Assembly (NCBI RefSeq): GCF_000425945.1
Contig: NZ_AUEK01000007.1
Location: 372,001-436,000 of the forward strand
Source of the DNA: Candidatus Solirubrobacter pratensis
GTDB taxonomy: Bacteria; Actinomycetota; Thermoleophilia; Solirubrobacterales; Solirubrobacteraceae
Direction of reading: 5' to 3'
Length of the DNA: 64,000 nt
The translations under genes were made by a program, and so were the position numbers. A model generated the notes under the pieces. It was not told the origin of the DNA, searched no databases, and saw nothing but the letters and a program-made list of their open reading frames with translations. How positions within the stretch are numbered: the stretch's first letter is position 1; each line of letters starts with the position of its first letter. Of this stretch, positions 1-7,690 are shown one piece after another.

Positions 1-119
1 GCCGAGCGCGATGTGCCCCAGGTGGGAAGCTCCACGTCGTCGCGCAGGCGCTTGATGCGGACTAGGCCCGCGTGCCACTCGGCGTCCTGCGCCGAGTACC
101 AATCTGGCGTCGAGTGCAT
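1..119 (-). CDS. Partial gene of the mobile element, unknown
   Basis: Thirty-nine codons are visible from an ATG at 119 to the window edge, with no stop. The protein begins MHSTPDWYSAQDAEWHAG and is rich in Trp, Asp and Arg, a believable composition in a region where the strand is otherwise used this way. It lies downstream of the PcfJ-like gene on the same strand, separated by an 85-base gap with two stem-loops. No Shine-Dalgarno sequence precedes the ATG; the stem of the upstream hairpin abuts it. Function is unknown. The rest of the gene is outside the window. Confidence 0.55.
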   Translation of the reverse strand, partial: MHSTPDWYSAQDAEWHAGLVRIKRLRDDVELPTWGTSRS

Positions 120-164
120 AGTTTCAGGCTGGCAAACTCAAATCGAGTTTGCAAGACTGAAACT
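120..164. promoter_or_regulatory. Nested stem-loop in the gap between two element genes
   Basis: Two perfect nested inverted repeats are seen: AGTTTCAG (120-127) with CTGAAACT (157-164), and inside them GCAAACTC (132-139) with GAGTTTGC (145-152) around a 5-base loop. No T-run follows on either strand, so a classical terminator is not clear. The hairpin touches the start codon of the next leftward gene and could control its translation or processing of the transcript. That role is inference. Confidence 0.55.
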
Positions 165-178
165 CTAAGTAGGGTCGG

Positions 179-200
179 ATGACCACCCGAGAGTGGTCAT
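179..200. repeat. Inverted repeat ATGACCAC/GTGGTCAT
   Basis: ATGACCAC (179-186), a 6-base spacer, then GTGGTCAT (193-200) form a perfect inverted repeat immediately after the stop codon of the PcfJ-like gene. The same motif recurs as two direct copies of ATGACCACTC in the divergent control region (3876-3885 and 3896-3905). It may therefore be a protein-binding site of the element rather than only an RNA hairpin. Confidence 0.6.
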
Positions 201-204
201 GCGA

Positions 205-2418
205 CTACCCCCCGTGCCCGAACTCCTTGGCCAGCGCCTGCACGACCTTACGGCTGATAAACGGGTCCCCGACCGGCTCCAGGTCGTGGTTGAACAGCCG
301 GTAGCCGCCGCCGATCGGGTACGCGTAGCCGTGGTGCAGATCGGGTTCTCCGATCCGGCGGCCGAGGTCTTCGTGCGTCGTCACGTGCGCGGGGTGCCCG
401 TCCCACTCGTGCGCGAGGTGCACCTGCGCCGTCTGCGGCGAGAACGCCCACAGATAGCGGTCGGGATCAAACGTGCGCGCGATCTTGGCGAACGTGCCCT
501 GCCCCGGCTCCGGCGGCGGCTCGGGGAGCTTGACGAAGTGCGGGATGACGCTCGGGGGGTGCCCGCTGGTCGTGGTCCACGGTTCGGTGCTGACGATCCG
601 GCCCTTGGTCAACTCCGGCTCACGGTGCGGGTGGATATGGCGCAACGCGTACTCGGTGCCCGCCGGGTAGCGGTCAAGGCCCGGCGGCCCCATGTGACCC
701 CACGCGGGCTGAAAGCCCTCTAGCTCACCGTGTAGCTCGTTGGTGTAGCCCTCGGGTCCGGCGTGGTGCGGAGAGATCGTCTGGTAGAGCGCGCTCGCGA
801 GCCGCGAAGGGTTGTGCTCGTGGTACATCTCGCCCTCGGCCCACTCATACTCGTCGCTCAAGTTCTTCCAGTAGTCCCGCAGCGCCTCCTCCTGCTCCTC
901 GGGCGTCTCGTGGTCGTACTCGACCGGCCGCCCGTGCGCCGACTCGTAGAGGTCACGCAGGCGCTCGGGATCCTCGTCCCAGGACTCACCCGGCCACGAC
1001 GGAAGATTCTCGCGCCATCCCTGCTTGTCTAGCTCGTGGTCGGCGTACTCCCCGTAACCCTCGACGGCTTCGGCCAACTGGGGAAGCTCGCCTCGGCGCA
1101 GCGCCTCGCGATAGAGCGCCGTGACCTCATCGTCGTCGTGGGGCGAGGTGGTGTAGTTGTTGCGGTCGTGGTAACTGCGCGGGCGCAGCAGCGACTCGAT
1201 CGTGGAGCGGTAGTCGATCGGGCGCGGCGGCTCCACGAGACCGTAGTCGCCGTGGACACCGTAACCACCGTGGTCCGGGTCCTCGTAGTCGCCGTCGTCC
1301 TCGTCGTCGCCCTCTTCGGCGGTGGGCATGATGTCGCGGATGTGGTCCATCGGGCGCGTCTCGCGCTCCCAGTTCGGGCGCGTCGCCTCGGGGAACGTCT
1401 GGAACCAGTCCTTCATCCGCGCCTGGTACTCGGGCTTGGGCACCGAGTTGCCCTTACCCTGAATCTGCTCGATCCTCGCCTGCTCGGGCGAGGAACGGAC
1501 CCCCCAGCGCTCGATGGCGGGGTCCTCCTCGCGGAGCATGTCGCGGTACTCGGTCGGCGTGTGGAAGCCGCCCGTGTTGTTGACGTACTGCGTCGGCCGC
1601 ATCTCCATCGTGACATGCGGCTTGCTCTGGGGATCCCGCAGCGAGTAGATCATCGTCTCGTCACGCCCCACGGCGTCCTGGTACTGCGGCCAGTTCACGC
1701 AGATCGGTGTACCCTCGGGATTCCCCGGCGTGGGGTCACCGCGCATGTGCCACGCCTCGAAGTCAAGCGGCGTACCCGTCGGGAGCTTACGCAGCGTCCA
1801 GCCGTCCGGCCAGGAGTGGACGACCTCGCCGCCATGGCGACCTTCCTCGATCGCCTCTTCCTTCTGGCGCCTGGCCTTCTCCCGCTCGTAGGTGGCCACC
1901 TCCTCCGGCAGGTCATGGACCTTCAACTGCTCAAGCGGCACTCTCCGACGATCGGGCTGGTGATACCAGTCGGCCCAGTGGTTCAGCGTGTTCGGACTCA
2001 GGTGGTGCCACGAGTGATGCTGCGGGCTTTGTTGCTGTTGGTACTGAAGCTGGTCGGGGTGTTCGCGCGTGAGCCCGTTGTAGAGGCTTGCAAGGTCTGC
2101 GCCGTGGAAGATCGGAGGCTCGGGCAGCGCTCCCACGTGGTAGCGCTCGTGCTGGCGCAGCGCGTCCTTGAGTTCGTCGGGCATGGCTCGCCCAATCGGG
2201 TGCGACTCGAACTGCACCTCCAGCGGCGTCCGAGTGCGCACCCGTCCCTTGCGGAACTCGCGCGCGAGCCACGGCATGAGCGGGTCGGTCCGCTCGTTGT
2301 GATGCCTGCGGAGTCGCTCGATGAACTCCTGACCGGCCGGACTCTGCAACCGCCGATTGCCCTGGAGGTCATCCAGGGCATCGGCTTCAATCTGTCGCGC
2401 TACGCGCCGCCACGCCAT
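205..2418 (-). CDS. PcfJ-like domain protein of the mobile element
   Basis: A hydrophilic protein of about 737 residues, rich in His, Glu and Asp. Residues about 200-345 resemble the PcfJ-like region known from plasmid and actinophage proteins: an ICVNW segment, then YSLRDPQSKPHVTMEM, then EQIQGKGNSVPKPEY before a final WF. Residues 355-400 are a low-complexity acidic stretch. The C-terminus (about 650-700) carries YLWAFSPQT and HEWDG, as in phage proteins that handle metadata-like domains; its role is unknown. An ATG lies at 2427, but GAGAGG falls 9 bases before the ATG at 2418, so 2418 is the better start. It is the last gene of the leftward operon before a gap. The biochemical function of the PcfJ family is not established. 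Confidence 0.75.
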   Translation of the reverse strand: MAWRRVARQIEADALDDLQGNRRLQSPAGQEFIERLRRHHNERTDPLMPWLAREFRKGRVRTRTPLEVQFESHPIGRAMPDELKDALRQHERYHVGALPEPPIFHGADLASLYNGLTREHPDQLQYQQQQSPQHHSWHHLSPNTLNHWADWYHQPDRRRVPLEQLKVHDLPEEVATYEREKARRQKEEAIEEGRHGGEVVHSWPDGWTLRKLPTGTPLDFEAWHMRGDPTPGNPEGTPICVNWPQYQDAVGRDETMIYSLRDPQSKPHVTMEMRPTQYVNNTGGFHTPTEYRDMLREEDPAIERWGVRSSPEQARIEQIQGKGNSVPKPEYQARMKDWFQTFPEATRPNWERETRPMDHIRDIMPTAEEGDDEDDGDYEDPDHGGYGVHGDYGLVEPPRPIDYRSTIESLLRPRSYHDRNNYTTSPHDDDEVTALYREALRRGELPQLAEAVEGYGEYADHELDKQGWRENLPSWPGESWDEDPERLRDLYESAHGRPVEYDHETPEEQEEALRDYWKNLSDEYEWAEGEMYHEHNPSRLASALYQTISPHHAGPEGYTNELHGELEGFQPAWGHMGPPGLDRYPAGTEYALRHIHPHREPELTKGRIVSTEPWTTTSGHPPSVIPHFVKLPEPPPEPGQGTFAKIARTFDPDRYLWAFSPQTAQVHLAHEWDGHPAHVTTHEDLGRRIGEPDLHHGYAYPIGGGYRLFNHDLEPVGDPFISRKVVQALAKEFGHGG

Positions 2419-2459
2419 CTCGTTCATCCTCTCTTACGAGAGGGGAATGGGTGCGCTTC

Positions 2460-2786
2460 CTAGCTGACCGGCAGCGGCGGTAGGTCGTCGGGCACGATCC
2501 CCTTCTGCCGGTTGATCTTTGCGTCAGTGAGGAACTGCTGAATGCGGGTGCGATGGAAGCTCCAGTCGTCACCCGCGCCGCTCACGCCGGGCTCGAAGGC
2601 GACCGCCTCCGCGATCTCCACCTGGGTGGCCCCGGCGTCCTCGGCGGCCTGGAGCATTCGCTCCAGCCACCGGATCTTCCGAGCCGCGAGCTTGTCACGA
2701 AGCTCGAAGTACGCGTACGCTTCTACCCGAACGGCATCGAGTGCCGCCGCCTTGGCGATAACACCCTCATCCCTGGTCGTGGCCAT
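2460..2786 (-). CDS. Small helical protein, possible DNA-binding, unknown family
   Basis: A 108-residue protein starting MATTRDEGVIAKAAALDAV. The middle (about 30-75) is helix-rich with alternating charge, and the segment ATQVEIAEAVAF looks like the first part of a helix-turn-helix (TQVEIAEAV as in XRE repressors). A longer reading from 2954 exists but its first 56 residues lack natural composition and overlap the upstream gene in another frame. The start overlaps the end of that gene by 20 bases, suggesting translational coupling. Family not recognised with certainty. Confidence 0.65.
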   Translation of the reverse strand: MATTRDEGVIAKAAALDAVRVEAYAYFELRDKLAARKIRWLERMLQAAEDAGATQVEIAEAVAFEPGVSGAGDDWSFHRTRIQQFLTDAKINRQKGIVPDDLPPLPVS

Positions 2787-2979
2787 GTGCCTTTCGTCTC
2801 TTGTCTCGGGGGAACCGCTTGCGCACTTGGGATGCCCGCACGGTTCTATTGGTGACGCGAGGGTTCTCGGGCGTGATGCGAAGCTCTCCGGGGAACTTTT
2901 CCTCCACGACGGCGGTGAAAATCCACCCACGCACCTCGCACTCGACACGATCACCCGGCCGAACTGATGCTAGTTGCAT
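2767..2979 (-). CDS. Small beta-rich protein of the mobile element, unknown
   Basis: A 70-residue basic protein, MQLASVRPGDRVECEVRG at the N-terminus. The pattern of alternating hydrophobic residues and the RPGDRVECEV segment suggest a small SH3/KOW-like barrel, with a basic tail (KRFPRDKRRKAHGH). This is inference from pattern only. It sits in the leftward set and its end overlaps the next gene start by 20 bases. No known function. Confidence 0.55.
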   Translation of the reverse strand: MQLASVRPGDRVECEVRGWIFTAVVEEKFPGELRITPENPRVTNRTVRASQVRKRFPRDKRRKAHGHDQG

Positions 2980-3018
2980 TCGGCTTGCTATGACCCTATC
3001 AGGATCGCCGCGCGCCAG

Positions 3019-3198
3019 CTAGCAATCTAGCGGGGTCGCGTGCAGGGCGTCGAGCGCGATTGCGCCGTGTGTGCCGCCGAGGAGGACGATCCGCTCCAGC
3101 GCGCTCCGGTAGGTCGCGATGACGTCGCCCGCCGTGTGTAGCTCGTCGTAGAGACCATCGATCTGCGCTTCCAGTTCGGCCACCGCGTGGGCGCCCAT
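3019..3198 (-). CDS. 59-residue protein, coupled small gene
   Basis: An ATG at 3198 opens a 59-codon frame ending TAG at 3019-3021 (MGAHAVAELEAQIDGLYDEL at the start). The ATG overlaps the TGA of the upstream gene as ATGA, the same arrangement as its neighbours, which is the main reason to believe it. The first half is predicted helical and amphipathic (AELEAQIDGLYDELH), suggesting a short coiled coil or dimer. Function unknown. Confidence 0.6.
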   Translation of the reverse strand: MGAHAVAELEAQIDGLYDELHTAGDVIATYRSALERIVLLGGTHGAIALDALHATPLDC

Positions 3199-3530
3199 CA
3201 GGCGGCCTTCAGCGCGGCCAGGCGAGCGGCGGCGGCCTCCGCTCCGGGGACGCTGGTGGCGAGCGCCAGGCGCGAGGGCTTGGGCATCTTCTGGCCGCTA
3301 TCGAGCAGCATCTGTCCGATCTGGACGGCCACGTCCGCGTTCATGCGGAAGTTGAACGCTTGGGAGGGGATAACCAGTGGTTGGCCCGGGTCGTCGGGAT
3401 TGGCGAACGGCAGGGCCAGACCGCTCACGAGATTCAGGACCAGTGTCGGAACCGTCCCCGGCTCGATCTCGTCGGCTTCGGGCGCGGTCACGCCGCCGCC
3501 CATGAGGTGAAGAATGGTGGTGTCGAGCAT
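3198..3530 (-). CDS. 110-residue element protein, unknown
   Basis: Starts MLDTTILHLMGGGVTAPEAD and ends in an Ala-rich helix (EAAAARLAALKAA). The centre holds SQAFNFRMNADVAVQIGQMLLDSG, which looks like an amphipathic helix following a beta strand. No domain is recognised. Its ATG overlaps the stop of the upstream 30-residue gene (TAATG), and its TGA overlaps the next ATG (ATGA). It belongs to a tightly coupled leftward operon. Confidence 0.65.
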   Translation of the reverse strand: MLDTTILHLMGGGVTAPEADEIEPGTVPTLVLNLVSGLALPFANPDDPGQPLVIPSQAFNFRMNADVAVQIGQMLLDSGQKMPKPSRLALATSVPGAEAAAARLAALKAA

Positions 3531-3622
3531 TACTTGTCCTTAGTCGGCTGGTTGCTGTCGGGCCTCAGGAGCAGCGAGAGCGTCACGAGGTCGCGCTGTG
3601 ACGTGGGAACGGTGAGCGACAT
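3530..3622 (-). CDS. 30-residue coupled peptide
   Basis: A 30-codon frame (MSLTVPTSQRDLVTLSLLLR at the start) runs from ATG at 3622 to TAA at 3530-3532. Its ATG overlaps the upstream stop (ATGA) and its stop overlaps the next start (TAATG). Overlap at both ends is unlikely by chance and suggests that it is translated, either as a functional micro-peptide or simply to carry ribosomes to the next gene. Nothing else supports a function. Confidence 0.5.
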   Translation of the reverse strand: MSLTVPTSQRDLVTLSLLLRPDSNQPTKDK

Positions 3623-3807
3623 CAGTTGCACCCCTGGGCAACCCACACGAAGGCGTTAGGGAAACGCGCGAGGAACTCCTCATCCGTGAGCGACAGACAC
3701 TCGACCAGCACCGACTCGAAGGCCATGACGTCGTGGTCGCGGCCGTCGATCAGGGCGGCGACCGTCTCCCGCCACAGGTGGTGCATAGCTAGCTCGCGAT
3801 CGGACAT
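3622..3807 (-). CDS. First gene of the leftward element operon, 61 residues, unknown
   Basis: MSDRELAMHHLWRETVAALI opens a small acidic protein whose residues 35-60 (ECLSLTDEEFLARFPNAFVW) look helical. A strong Shine-Dalgarno sequence, GAGGAGGAG, precedes the ATG at 3807. It is the first gene after the divergent control region, and its stop overlaps the next start (ATGA). No family recognised. Confidence 0.65.
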   Translation of the reverse strand: MSDRELAMHHLWRETVAALIDGRDHDVMAFESVLVECLSLTDEEFLARFPNAFVWVAQGCN

Positions 3808-4020
3808 GTCTCCTCCTCGGTGGTGGGGTGCTGTGCGGCGTCAGCCAATAGTGCTGAAGCGGTACCCGTAACGCAATGACCACTCGACCACGATCATGAC
3901 CACTCTTGTATGGATACCTGACTACCCCGATGACTATCGAGGCGACCATGGCGCGGTAGTCGACTGACTACGGGCGCGGTACGGGAGCCCGTACGTTCGG
4001 CGCTGCTAAGGTCTTATCTG
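3808..4020. promoter_or_regulatory. Divergent control region of the mobile element
   Basis: This non-coding stretch lies between the leftward operon and the response regulator. It holds two direct copies of ATGACCACTC (3876-3885, 3896-3905; 20-base phase), GACTAC (3920-3925), the inverted repeat GTAGTC/GACTAC (3956-3961, 3966-3971) and the palindrome GTACGGGAGCCCGTAC (3979-3994). A weak leftward promoter may be TTGCGT (3876-3871) with CACTAT (3853-3848), so the ATGACCACTC copies would sit at and above its -35. For the rightward gene TAAGGT (4007-4012) could be a -10, placing the palindrome over the -35. The pattern fits a lysogeny-type switch or an auto-regulated promoter; the binding proteins are unknown. 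Confidence 0.65.
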
Positions 4021-4074
4021 ATGTCGAGCGCGCGCCGGGAGGGCGCGCCCGCCGAAAAGGAGGAATTCCGCGCA

Positions 4075-4692
4075 GTGAGCGTCCGTGTGCTGGTAGCCGA
4101 CGACCATCCGATGCTGCGGCTCGGGATCGCGCGGGAGATCGAGGAGACGACCGGCCTTACGCTCGTAGGCGCCGTACAGGACGGTCACTCCGCGCTGGCG
4201 ATGATCCGTCTGCACGAGCCCGACGTGGCCCTGCTTGACCTCAATATGCCCGGCCTCGGGGGTCTGGATGTGCTCAAGGCGATCAAGGAGGAGGCGCTGC
4301 CCACGCACGTTCTGATCCTGACCGGCTCGGCCGAGGACGAGTGGGTTGTCGCCGCGCTGACCGCCGGGGCGAGTGGGTACCTGCTAAAGACCGCGCCGTG
4401 GGAGGACTTGGCGCAGGCCGTGATCCGCGTGGCACGCGGGGAGATCGTCGTGGATCCGGCGATGATGGCGAAGTTCCTCGGGACCGTGCGCGGTGACGAT
4501 GGGGCGACCTTGACGCGCGATGAGATCGCCATGCTGCGGATGTTCAGAAACGGCACGGCGGCCCAGGTGGCAGCCGCGCTTCACGTCTCACAGGGCACGG
4601 TCAGAAAGCGGGCGTCACAGATTTACGCGAAGCTTGGCGTGAGCAGCAAGACCGAGGCGGTAGCCGAGGCGATGCGCCGGGGGATCCTGTGA
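4075..4692 (+). CDS. NarL/FixJ-type response regulator on the mobile element
   Basis: A cytoplasmic transcription regulator, about 205 residues. The receiver domain (1-120) has the acidic pair D9-D10, phospho-acceptor D55 in LLDLNMPG, T83 and K105. A LuxR-type HTH follows (about 145-205: LTRDEIAMLRMF, HVSQGTVRKRASQIYAKLGV). An ATG at 4021 is in frame, but AAGGAGG at 4057-4063 lies 11 bases before GTG 4075, which also puts the first receiver strand at the N-terminus; GTG is preferred. A leaderless start at 4021 remains possible. The stop overlaps the kinase start, so the two are one two-component system. Confidence 0.9.
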   Translation: MSVRVLVADDHPMLRLGIAREIEETTGLTLVGAVQDGHSALAMIRLHEPDVALLDLNMPGLGGLDVLKAIKEEALPTHVLILTGSAEDEWVVAALTAGASGYLLKTAPWEDLAQAVIRVARGEIVVDPAMMAKFLGTVRGDDGATLTRDEIAMLRMFRNGTAAQVAAALHVSQGTVRKRASQIYAKLGVSSKTEAVAEAMRRGIL

Positions 4693-5780
4693 TGGACAGC
4701 CCCGTGCTGCGTGCCCTGGCCGACGCGATCCCGTCGCTGATCTACGTCAAGGACTTAGACGGCAACTATCTCTACGTCAACGCCGCCACGGCCGCGTTTC
4801 TCGGCTGTACCCCGGCGGACGCGATCGGCCACAGCGACGCCGACTTCATGGATCCCATCGACGCGGAGATGTTCCGCTTCGGGGACGAGAAGGCATACGC
4901 CACGGGCAGATTCGAGTTCGAGTTCGGCAAGGACGGCCGTCTCTACGTTGACCAGAAGAGCGCCATGCGCGCTGACGACGGCCGTGTGTGGGCCATCGCG
5001 GGCGTGGCGACCGACATCACCGCCCGGCGCCATCTGGAGCACGAGCTACAGGAGGTGCGGCGCATGGAGGCGCTTGGCAACCTCGCGCGCGGCGTGATCC
5101 ACGACTTCGCCCACGTCACGGCGATCATCAAGGGTCATTTGACGTTCATCGAGCGCGACCTCGCGCCGCCGGAGGGACACGAGCGCCGGGGCTACGGGCG
5201 CCTGGACGAGAGCCTGGCGGCGATCCGTGAGGCGGTCGGGGAGGGTGAGTCGCTGACGACCGGGCTGATGGAGTTCGCGCGCGCTCGCAAGGAGGCGACA
5301 ACGTTCATGTCGCTCAACGAGGTCGTGCGCGAACTGTCGGGCCTGCTGCGCTTTCCCAGCATCGAGATCGCGCTCGACCTCGGAGACGACGGCACGATCC
5401 GCGTCAGTCGCGCGCAGCTTCGTCAGGTGTTGCTGAACCTCGCGCTCAACGCGCGCGACGCGATGCCGCACGGCGGCACGCTGCTGATCCGCACCTACGT
5501 GACCGACGAGTACGCCTGCATGTGCGTGCGCGACACCGGGCACGGCATGCCCGCGTCGGTGATGGAGAAGGTCTTCGAGCCGTACTTCACGACCAAGTCG
5601 GTCGGTCAGGGCAACAACGGCCTGGGCCTGGCGACCGTGTACGGCATCGCCCAGGGCGCCGGGGGGTTTGTCACGCTCGATACCCAGGAGCGCGAGTTCA
5701 CGGAGATCACGGTCGGCTTCCCGCTCGTGACCCCGCCGGTTCAGACGCCGATCCCCGATGGCGTGCACCGCATGCTCTGA
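4692..5780 (+). CDS. Soluble PAS-domain sensor histidine kinase on the mobile element
   Basis: About 362 residues without membrane segments, so a cytoplasmic sensor. A PAS domain (about 5-112) precedes the dimerisation box with H137 (GVIHDFAH). The ATPase domain has LNLALNARDAMPHGG (N box), DTGHGMP (G1), FEPYFTTK (F) and GLGLATVYGI (G2). It resembles NtrB-like kinases, whose H-box usually reads HDFNN; here it is HDFAH. The start is ATG 4692 (TGATG overlap with the regulator); GTG 4689 would also fit. It should phosphorylate the preceding regulator. The PAS ligand is unknown. A kinase/regulator pair inside an integrase-bearing element is unusual. Confidence 0.9.
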   Translation: MDSPVLRALADAIPSLIYVKDLDGNYLYVNAATAAFLGCTPADAIGHSDADFMDPIDAEMFRFGDEKAYATGRFEFEFGKDGRLYVDQKSAMRADDGRVWAIAGVATDITARRHLEHELQEVRRMEALGNLARGVIHDFAHVTAIIKGHLTFIERDLAPPEGHERRGYGRLDESLAAIREAVGEGESLTTGLMEFARARKEATTFMSLNEVVRELSGLLRFPSIEIALDLGDDGTIRVSRAQLRQVLLNLALNARDAMPHGGTLLIRTYVTDEYACMCVRDTGHGMPASVMEKVFEPYFTTKSVGQGNNGLGLATVYGIAQGAGGFVTLDTQEREFTEITVGFPLVTPPVQTPIPDGVHRML

Positions 5781-5796
5781 AACTCTACGGAAAACT

Positions 5797-6177
5797 CTAA
5801 TAGAGAACCGGGATGATCGGCTCCGGGATCGCGAGCCTGGGGTTACCCGCAGCGGTGAGGCCGTTGTCCTTGCGAGGCCGACGCGTTCGCCGCTTCGGCT
5901 TCGGCTGCGTGGAGGTGACGCGCTGTTCAGCGCGCTCGGCCATGAAGCGCTCACAGGCCACGAGCGGATACCGCAGACGCGGCTTGCGCCCCTGACCGAG
6001 GGGGACGGCACCAAGCTCGGCCTTGTGGTCATAGACCCAGTCGGTGCTGACGCCGTAACGCGCGGAGACTTCCTTGGCCGTGAGGTAGTGCTTGTCTGAC
6101 GATGCGCCCAAAAGCGCGGCCACGCGGGCGGCGATCGTCTCGATGTCGTCAGGGTGAAGGCGGGGCAGCGGTTCCAC
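5797..6177 (-). CDS. Excisionase-like HTH protein
   Basis: The segment HYLTAKEVSARYGVSTDWVYDHK followed by a basic wing (GQGRKPRLRYPL) is a winged helix of the MerR/excisionase type (HTH_17), and the C-terminal 40 residues are very basic. Such proteins bind the arms of attachment sites and direct integrases to excise. The frame is open back to 6273, but that part overlaps the integrase gene and has random composition; GTG 6177 is the first plausible start. It lies directly downstream of the integrase on the same strand, and converges with the kinase gene, 16 bases away. Confidence 0.7.
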   Translation of the reverse strand: MEPLPRLHPDDIETIAARVAALLGASSDKHYLTAKEVSARYGVSTDWVYDHKAELGAVPLGQGRKPRLRYPLVACERFMAERAEQRVTSTQPKPKRRTRRPRKDNGLTAAGNPRLAIPEPIIPVLY

Positions 6178-6209
6178 GAGATACGTTCTCGGCCGCCGCC
6201 CCGCGATCC

Positions 6210-7610
6210 TCAGGCGGCCTGCCTCACCGGCGCGCGCCCGCCGACCCCCATCGCCTCGGGGGTACCCACCCACTGCGGGATACGGGCGTCGTTGCGCTGC
6301 ACCATCAACTGGTTATAGACCTCGACGGTGACGCTTGAGTCGACATGCCCCACCTGGTTCATGATGTAGCGGATGGAAAAGCCCATCTCGGCCGCGTAGG
6401 TGATGTAGGTACGGCGGAAGGTGTGCGGCGTGACGCTCTCGGGCATCGGGCTCTGCTGTGCCTCAAGCAGCAGATCGTCAGCGAGGCTGACGGCGGGCGC
6501 GAGGATGTACTCACGCACGCGGCTCTCGTCACGGCGTCCGAGACGCCCGCAGCGGTTATCGGCGGCCTTGCCGCTGGGCGAGCACGGGCACATGTTGGAC
6601 TTGCGACGGCGCGGACCGTCCGGCGCGCTCGCGGAGAACAGGTGATCGTCGGGCCGCGTCCACTTCGTCTCCTGCTCGAACATCCACGCGCGCAGGAGGT
6701 CGGCCAGCCACGGGGTGAACCACACCTCGCGCACTCCGGCATCGGTCTTGGAGTCCGCGATCGTCAGCTTGCACACCTCAAGGTTCACGTCACGGCGCAG
6801 CAGGTTGCACAACTCGTGGATGCGGATCCCGGTCGTCAGCAGCACGGCGAGCATGACCATCCGGCCCATCACGCGGACCGGGTAGTTGCGGTGGTCACTG
6901 CGTGCCCCATTGTCCAACAGCAACGCGGCATCGAGCACGGCGTTGGTCTGCGAGGGCTCCATGTAGGAGCGGTTGCGGCGCTTGGGCACGTGCAGCTTCA
7001 GCGACTGCCGCTGGGCCGGGTTGCTCGGCATCGCCGTGGCCGCCGCCTCGGAGGAGTCGCGGTAGCGCTCGATGATGTTGGCCAGCGTGATGATCGTACG
7101 GTTGATGAGGTAGGGGCCGATACCGGTGCGCTTGTAGCGCGCCAGTTCGACCTCGGCCTCGGTCAGCGTGTCGTCGCCGTCCTGGTAGCGCTCATAGACG
7201 GTGGCGAGGTACTCGGCCTCGCGCTGCTTGTGCTCCTGGTAGCGCTCGATCAGCGCCACGTCGATGTCGTGCAGCGGGCGGTCACCGAAGAAGCTCAGCA
7301 GGTGCGCGATGCGCGCTTCGATGTCCTTCAACGTGCCGCGCTTCAGGCCGCGCGTCTTCTGGCGCGCGAGGTAGTCGGCGGCGGCGTCGGAGAAGGCAGG
7401 CCCGCGCCCGGCGCTCGCGGTCACGGCCTCCGCGCGCGGGGGACCGGTCCACACGCCCGCCCTGTACTGGTTGACGATCTGCTCCAGCGCCGCGTCGATG
7501 CGGCTCGGCGGCCACTCAAGCTCGGAGCCGACGCACCACTCGTCGCCTCGAAAGCGGAGGTAGACCTGGCCGTTGCGGACGCGATGGGATCCCTTCAGGG
7601 GTCTGGGCAT
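6210..7610 (-). CDS. int: Tyrosine recombinase (integrase)
   Basis: A 466-residue phage-type integrase. Residues 1-55 form an N-terminal arm-binding-like region, 70-200 the SAM-like core-binding domain, and 215-440 the catalytic domain with R263 (TTGIRIHEL), K288 (DSKTDAG), H396 and R399 (PHTFRR), H422 (GHVD) and nucleophile Y432. Between K288 and H396 there is an insertion with CPCSPSGKAADNRC (residues 341-354) that could bind a metal; this is not usual for the family. The gene is at the element's right end and should cut at an attachment site close to 7611-7717. The att core itself could not be identified because the other end lies outside the window. Confidence 0.95.
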   Translation of the reverse strand: MPRPLKGSHRVRNGQVYLRFRGDEWCVGSELEWPPSRIDAALEQIVNQYRAGVWTGPPRAEAVTASAGRGPAFSDAAADYLARQKTRGLKRGTLKDIEARIAHLLSFFGDRPLHDIDVALIERYQEHKQREAEYLATVYERYQDGDDTLTEAEVELARYKRTGIGPYLINRTIITLANIIERYRDSSEAAATAMPSNPAQRQSLKLHVPKRRNRSYMEPSQTNAVLDAALLLDNGARSDHRNYPVRVMGRMVMLAVLLTTGIRIHELCNLLRRDVNLEVCKLTIADSKTDAGVREVWFTPWLADLLRAWMFEQETKWTRPDDHLFSASAPDGPRRRKSNMCPCSPSGKAADNRCGRLGRRDESRVREYILAPAVSLADDLLLEAQQSPMPESVTPHTFRRTYITYAAEMGFSIRYIMNQVGHVDSSVTVEVYNQLMVQRNDARIPQWVGTPEAMGVGGRAPVRQAA

Positions 7611-7629
7611 GGGGTCAAGCCTACCCGAC

Positions 7630-7653
7630 GAAAGTGGGAAAGGAAAGTGGGAA
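7630..7653. repeat. Tandem GAAAGTGGGAA repeat before the integrase
   Basis: GAAAGTGGGAA occurs at 7630-7640 and again at 7643-7653 (13-base period). Short direct repeats next to an integrase gene are often arm-type binding sites for integrase or excisionase. That is the most likely meaning here, but an operator for the int promoter is equally possible. Confidence 0.45.
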
Positions 7654-7690
7654 GGTGTTCATGGCACTAACAACGTGGCTCTACAGCGCC

